In this document: in pieces, positions 12,039-15,384 of the stretch | Numbering within the stretch: the first letter of the stretch is position 1 | Layout of the letters: every line of letters begins with the position of its first letter | NCBI GenBank assembly: GCA_027081495.1 | Contig: JALWKJ010000140.1 | Span: 1 to 15,384, forward strand | Reading direction: 5' to 3' | Source of the DNA: Campylobacterales bacterium | GTDB lineage: Bacteria > Campylobacterota > Campylobacteria > Campylobacterales > QNZT01 | Length of the DNA stretch: 15,384 bases | Program-made: the position numbers and the translations under genes | Notes under the pieces: generated by a model | Seen by the model: only the letters and a program-made list of their open reading frames with translations | What the model was told of the DNA's origin: nothing | Database searches by the model: none

Positions 12039-13469
12039 TTAGCAAGAGTAAGTTGATTGATATTCAAAAGCGGTAGGTCTCGCTTCGTCGGGCCATACCT
12101 GTCTTTCAAATTGATAGTGTTGATAAGTATCGATAAACTCATCGGTCATAACCGCGTTTAAAAACGAGTTGTCGGCGATCAATCCCTCTAGTGATTCTCT
12201 TAGAGTATGAGGCATTTGCGGAATGTTTTTCTCTCTGATTTCATCAAGGCTTAACTCAAATAGATCTTCATCCATAGGACCTACGGGAAGGTCTTTGTTT
12301 TTGATGCCGTCAAGTCCGGCAAGAAGTAAAGCCGAAAAAGCTAGATACGGACAAGAGGATGAATCGGGGAATCTAGTTTCCACTCTTGTCGCCATTTCTC
12401 CCGCGCCGTAAGGGATACGACAAGCGGCAGATCTATTTTGGCTTGAGTAAGTAAGTATCGAAGGAGCTTCAAATCCGGGAATAAGTCTTTTGTAAGAGTT
12501 TGTTGAAGGATTTGTAAAAGCCGCAACAGCTTTAGAGTGTTTGAAAATACCGCCTAGATAGTGAAGGGCGGTTTGGCTTAGATTCGCGTATTCGCCCGCT
12601 TGATAGAAAATATTTTTACCGTTTTTCCAGATAGACTGGTGAACATGCATACCGTTTCCGTTATCTCCATAAAGAGGTTTTGGCATAAATGTAGCCGTTT
12701 TACCGTTTAGGTGAGCTACCATTTTTACGACATATTTGTATTTTTGTACATTATCGGCGGCTTCTACGAGAGTGCTAAATTTTATACCTATCTCGCCTTG
12801 CGCCTGTGCGACTTCATGATGTCCTAGCACTACCTCAAGACCGACTTCTTCAAGCACCTGCATCATTTCGGCTCTTAAATCAACCATACTGTCTGTGGGC
12901 ATTACCGGAAAATAGCCGCCTTTTGTTCTCGGTCTGTGACCGGTGTTCATGTATTCGGGGTCGAATCTATTGTCATTCCATTCACCCTCTTCACTCTCGA
13001 CTCTATAGCCGGCTTCATTTATACCCGCCCAGATTTGTACATCTTCGAAAATAAAAAATTCATTTTCAGGACCAAAAAACGCTTCGTCGCCTATGCCGCT
13101 TTCCGCAAGGTATGCAAGAGTTTTTTTCGCGATGCTTCTTGGACACTTTTCATAAGCCTGTCCTTTGTAAATATCAAAAACATCACAAAATACGACGATA
13201 GTAGGATCGGCGGTAAAAGGATCCAAAAAGGCTGTCGGAATATCGGGCTTTAAAAGCATATCTGATTTATTTATCGGCTGCCATGCTTCTATAGATGACC
13301 CGTCAAAAGGAAGACCGGCTTCAAGCATGTCGGCTTTAATGGCGCTCATTCTGTAGCTTATATGATGCCATGCACCTTTGATGTCGGTAAATCTAAAGTC
13401 CACAAACTCAACCTCATTTTCTTCGCAATACTTGAAGAACTCATCTATATTGTTAACGAATTTTCCCAT
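12039..13469 (-). CDS. glnA: Glutamine synthetase, type I
   Basis: The 476-residue protein is dodecameric GSI, which makes glutamine from glutamate, ammonia and ATP. Signatures in order: FTDIKGAWHH (27-36), LPFDGSSIEAW (53-63), the metal-binding Glu residues in FFGPENEFF (131-139), GHHEVAQAQGEIGIKF (216-231), NGNGMHVHQSIWKNG (270-284) with the catalytic region His275, NPSTNSYKRLIPGFEAP (320-336), and RSAACRIPY (346-354). At the adenylylation site, where enteric GS has NLYDLP, the sequence is DLFELS, with Phe404 in place of Tyr; adenylyl-transferase control of activity is therefore not possible at this site, as described for Helicobacter pylori GlnA. ACAGGAGAG precedes the ATG and a perfect TATAAT lies 32 nt upstream. 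It is a single-gene unit. Confidence 0.97.
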   Translation of the reverse strand: MGKFVNNIDEFFKYCEENEVEFVDFRFTDIKGAWHHISYRMSAIKADMLEAGLPFDGSSIEAWQPINKSDMLLKPDIPTAFLDPFTADPTIVVFCDVFDIYKGQAYEKCPRSIAKKTLAYLAESGIGDEAFFGPENEFFIFEDVQIWAGINEAGYRVESEEGEWNDNRFDPEYMNTGHRPRTKGGYFPVMPTDSMVDLRAEMMQVLEEVGLEVVLGHHEVAQAQGEIGIKFSTLVEAADNVQKYKYVVKMVAHLNGKTATFMPKPLYGDNGNGMHVHQSIWKNGKNIFYQAGEYANLSQTALHYLGGIFKHSKAVAAFTNPSTNSYKRLIPGFEAPSILTYSSQNRSAACRIPYGAGEMATRVETRFPDSSSCPYLAFSALLLAGLDGIKNKDLPVGPMDEDLFELSLDEIREKNIPQMPHTLRESLEGLIADNSFLNAVMTDEFIDTYQHYQFERQVWPDEARPTAFEYQSTYSC

Positions 13470-13500
13470 TTTCTCTCCTGTAAAATTAAAAAGTGAGTAT

Positions 13501-13506
13501 ATTATA
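13501..13506 (-). promoter_or_regulatory. -10 box of glnA
   Basis: The minus strand reads TTTGATATAATATAC, with a perfect TATAAT; transcription would start about 25 nt before the ATG. The upstream phosphatase gene ends only 72 nt away, so some glnA transcript may also come from it. Confidence 0.6.
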
Positions 13507-13541
13507 TCAAATGCTTATAAAAACTTAGATGAAAGAATTGC

Positions 13542-14321
13542 CTAAAAATTAATCATATCCCTTTCTCTATCTTTAAAAATAGCGCATTTACTAAACCCGG
13601 CATCTTTTGCAAGAGTCGTAACTTCGTTTGCGAACAAGGAGACTTGTCGGGGCGAGTGGGCGTCGCTTCCAAAAGTAATGGGTATATCAAGAGAGCTTAG
13701 TTCTTCTAAAAGAAGCGGGGAAGGATAGGGTTCATTTACAGGTTTTCTAAGCCCCGACATATTCAACTCGACGACAAGATCCGCTTTTTTTATCGCCAAG
13801 AGGGCGTTTTTGGCGATGAGTCTTATATCTTTTTTTGGTAGAAAATTGAATACCTTTATGAGATCAAGATGTCCGACTATGTCAAAGTATCCGCTTTTTG
13901 CCAAAGCCTCGATGGCGTCAAAATATTCTTGCCAGATTTTGTCTATATCCTTGTTTTTATAGTTTCCTATAAATTCCGGATTGTCAAATCCCCATTTTCC
14001 TATGAAGTGAACGGAGCCGATAAGATAATCGACTTTTGCCTCAAGAACTCTTTTATCTATAAAACCGGGCAAAAAATCGACTTCATATCCAAGGAGTATC
14101 TCAATTTTTTCTTTATATTTTTCTTTTGCCTTAAGAACTTCTGTTTCATATAATGACATCTGTTCAAAGTTCATGCGATATTTTTGATCAAAATTCATAG
14201 GCGCGTGGTCGCTGAAACCGAAATATGCCGTATTTTCTTTTATAGCTTTTTGAATATATTCATCCATGGTTCCCTCGGCATGATTGCAAAGGGGCGTGTG
14301 GTTGTGAAGATCCGTTATCAA
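13542..14321 (-). CDS. PHP-family phosphatase, histidinol-phosphatase (HisJ/HisK) type
   Basis: The 259-residue protein has a complete PHP-domain metal site: DLHNHT (4-9, His6 and His8), CNHA (His14), SDHAP (His39), GYEVDF (Glu80), SVHF (His105), GHLDLI (His151), ELNMSG (Glu185) and GSDAH (Asp220, His222). This order and length match the HisJ histidinol-phosphate phosphatases, trinuclear metal enzymes for the penultimate step of histidine synthesis. Other PHP phosphoesterases look similar, and no his genes are nearby, so the substrate is not certain. The TTG at 14321 is chosen because GAGGA lies about 8 nt upstream and proteins of this family begin just before DLHNH; the TTG at 14336 has no ribosome-binding site. 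It is divergent from the cheZ unit and lies 72 nt upstream of glnA. Confidence 0.85.
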   Translation of the reverse strand: MITDLHNHTPLCNHAEGTMDEYIQKAIKENTAYFGFSDHAPMNFDQKYRMNFEQMSLYETEVLKAKEKYKEKIEILLGYEVDFLPGFIDKRVLEAKVDYLIGSVHFIGKWGFDNPEFIGNYKNKDIDKIWQEYFDAIEALAKSGYFDIVGHLDLIKVFNFLPKKDIRLIAKNALLAIKKADLVVELNMSGLRKPVNEPYPSPLLLEELSSLDIPITFGSDAHSPRQVSLFANEVTTLAKDAGFSKCAIFKDRERDMINF

Positions 14322-14375
14322 GTCTTTTTTCCTCAAAATATTTTTAAAATAGTCGATATAGTCATTAGTATAGCA

Positions 14376-14381
14376 TATAAT
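14376..14381 (+). promoter_or_regulatory. -10 box of the 92-residue gene and cheZ
   Basis: TAGCATATAATATTTGGG contains a perfect TATAAT. Transcription would start near 14388, only about 10 nt before the ATG, so the leader is very short. On the opposite strand TATACT (14367-14372) could serve the divergent phosphatase gene. Confidence 0.55.
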
Positions 14382-14397
14382 ATTTGGGATTGTAGCA

Positions 14398-14676
14398 ATG
14401 GAAGTTCTTGATAAAGATTTGGAAATAGAAAAAAATGATCTGATATGGCAGCTTGTTTCGATAGAAGAGGATGTTCAAAAAATATTTACGATACTAAAAA
14501 ATGATAATAATAAAGAAAACGAAGAGATAAATAAGCTTTTAATCCAGATAGAAAAACTGGCTATAAAAAGCCGTAAAAAAATTATTCATATGATGATGGA
14601 TAACACTTTAGAAGCCGAAAGTAAAAATATCGTAACCGATAAAGAGATACGAGAGTTACTTGAAGATTTCATATAA
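14398..14676 (+). CDS. Hypothetical 92-residue coiled-coil-like protein upstream of cheZ
   Basis: I recognise no family. The protein is highly charged, rich in Glu, Lys, Asn and Ile, without signal peptide or membrane segment, and with heptad-like helical stretches at about 8-60 (for example LVSIEEDVQKIFTILK and INKLLIQIEKLAIKSRKKI). The C-terminus, TDKEIRELLEDFI, is a short acidic helix. The ribosome-binding site is weak (GGG 9 nt upstream of ATG) and the predicted leader is very short. cheZ begins 19 nt after the stop, so the two are almost certainly co-transcribed. A role beside CheZ in chemotaxis or the flagellar motor is suggested only by position. Confidence 0.75.
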   Translation: MEVLDKDLEIEKNDLIWQLVSIEEDVQKIFTILKNDNNKENEEINKLLIQIEKLAIKSRKKIIHMMMDNTLEAESKNIVTDKEIRELLEDFI

Positions 14677-14695
14677 AAAATAAGGAGAATCTATA

Positions 14696-15384
14696 ATGAC
14701 ACAAGAAGAGTTAGATGCATTGATGGCGGGAGATCTTGACGAGGAGACCGCGCTTTTGGATGAAGAAGAGAAAAATGAAACACAAAGCGGTATCGATGAA
14801 TCCGATTTTGAAAACGAGTCCGGCAAATCCGGTAAAATAGTTGTCGATGAAGAAAACTATAGAGTTGACGCCGAAAAAAAGTGGCCGCCGCCGCCGCCAA
14901 CCCAGGATCATCAGGTTGTAAACCAACTTGACAATGTTACTAAGGATTCCGAGAAAAAAGCTACGGAGATTATGGATAAGCTTGAAGAGATAAACAACTT
15001 CATGCTTGATATCGAGGAAGATTGTAACTTATCCGTATCGATACTTGAACAAAATATAGATGTATTTGAAAAATTAAATGTGAAGTTTCCGAATATCGAA
15101 ACTTTTGCTCAACTGCTTGAAGAAAATAAAAAAGCGATCGAACATGCCAATTCGGTGATTGAAAAATCGCAATCGGGAGCCGATGAGATTATGATGATCA
15201 TGGATATAATGCAATATCAGGATATCCATAGACAAAAGATCGAAAGGGTTATAAATGTCATGAGGGCTCTTTCAAAATATATGAATTCACTTTTCGCGTC
15301 AGATTTCGAGGATTCAAAAAGAGTAACTTCCGCCGTGCATATCGCAGGAGACAGCGATACGGACGAACTTGTAAACAATGAAGA
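14696..15384 (+). CDS. cheZ: Chemotaxis phosphatase CheZ (partial at 3' end)
   Basis: The visible 229 residues form the remote CheZ type of Campylobacterota, which dephosphorylates CheY-P. After a conserved MTQEELDALMAG start comes an acidic variable region (13-60), then KWPPPPPTQDHQVV (62-75) and a long helical hairpin (about 75-200). The catalytic pair is Asp176 and Gln180 in QYQDIHRQKIERV, matching the DxxxQ motif of E. coli CheZ (Asp143/Gln147). The N-terminal peptide resembles the CheY-P-binding start of FliM. TAAGGAGAA lies 8 nt before the ATG. The frame is open at the window edge, so the C-terminal CheY-P-binding peptide expected of CheZ is not visible. It follows the 92-residue gene and diverges from the phosphatase/glnA side. 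Confidence 0.93.
   Translation, partial: MTQEELDALMAGDLDEETALLDEEEKNETQSGIDESDFENESGKSGKIVVDEENYRVDAEKKWPPPPPTQDHQVVNQLDNVTKDSEKKATEIMDKLEEINNFMLDIEEDCNLSVSILEQNIDVFEKLNVKFPNIETFAQLLEENKKAIEHANSVIEKSQSGADEIMMIMDIMQYQDIHRQKIERVINVMRALSKYMNSLFASDFEDSKRVTSAVHIAGDSDTDELVNNE

Noticed and set aside
1..15384. CRISPR array, tRNA, rRNA, transposase or integrase genes, attachment-site duplications
   Set aside because: Reading both strands I saw no regularly spaced repeats, no tRNA-like cloverleaf and no recognisable recombinase; the abiE insert carries no visible flanking duplication.

Overview
The window is AT-rich bacterial chromosome, most likely from a Campylobacterota (epsilonproteobacterial) species of the free-living, sulfur-oxidising kind. 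Reasons: heavy AGA/ATA codon use, GGCTATAATTGC-type promoters, a CheZ of the remote Helicobacter/Campylobacter type starting MTQEELDALM, and a glutamine synthetase whose adenylylation Tyr is replaced by Phe, as known for Helicobacter. The genus cannot be fixed from the sequence alone.

Layout. 1-80: 3' end of an unidentified + strand gene. 209-592 (-): YbgC-type hotdog acyl-CoA thioesterase. 724-2320 (-): an AbiE-type toxin-antitoxin pair (AbiEi antitoxin, AbiEii nucleotidyltransferase) with a near-perfect 30-bp palindrome just upstream, the probable autoregulatory operator. This is the accessory insert in an otherwise housekeeping window. 2538-5792 (+): a possible 32-codon leader ORF, psd, serC and a short serA; together they make serine from 3-phosphoglycerate and decarboxylate phosphatidylserine to phosphatidylethanolamine. 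5961-10612 (+): ETF-quinone oxidoreductase, a single-chain ETF (beta and alpha subunits fused) and malate dehydrogenase, closed by a strong hairpin terminator. 10640-11095 (-): a secreted helix-hairpin-helix protein with a histone-H1-like Lys/Ala tail. 11244-11759 (-): an unrecognised 171-residue probable beta-sandwich protein with a promoter region carrying direct repeats. 12039-13469 (-): glnA. 13542-14321 (-): a PHP-family phosphatase of the HisJ type. 14398-15384 (+): a 92-residue hypothetical gene and cheZ, which runs off the window.

How the genes work together. The ETF plus ETF-QO genes form a complete two-polypeptide route from flavin dehydrogenases to the quinone pool, equivalent in domain content to FixABCX. 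The ETF beta half carries motifs resembling the bifurcating-type clade rather than mitochondrial ETF. No partner dehydrogenase lies in the window. The glnA/cheZ neighbourhood resembles the arrangement I recall from Campylobacter (glnA beside cheZ, divergent).

I see no CRISPR array, tRNA, rRNA or insertion sequence, and no clearly new multi-gene system. The items best worth a second look are the fused ETF/ETF-QO module, the HhH/H1-like secreted protein, the orphan 171-residue gene with its tandem-repeat promoter, and the AbiE operator.
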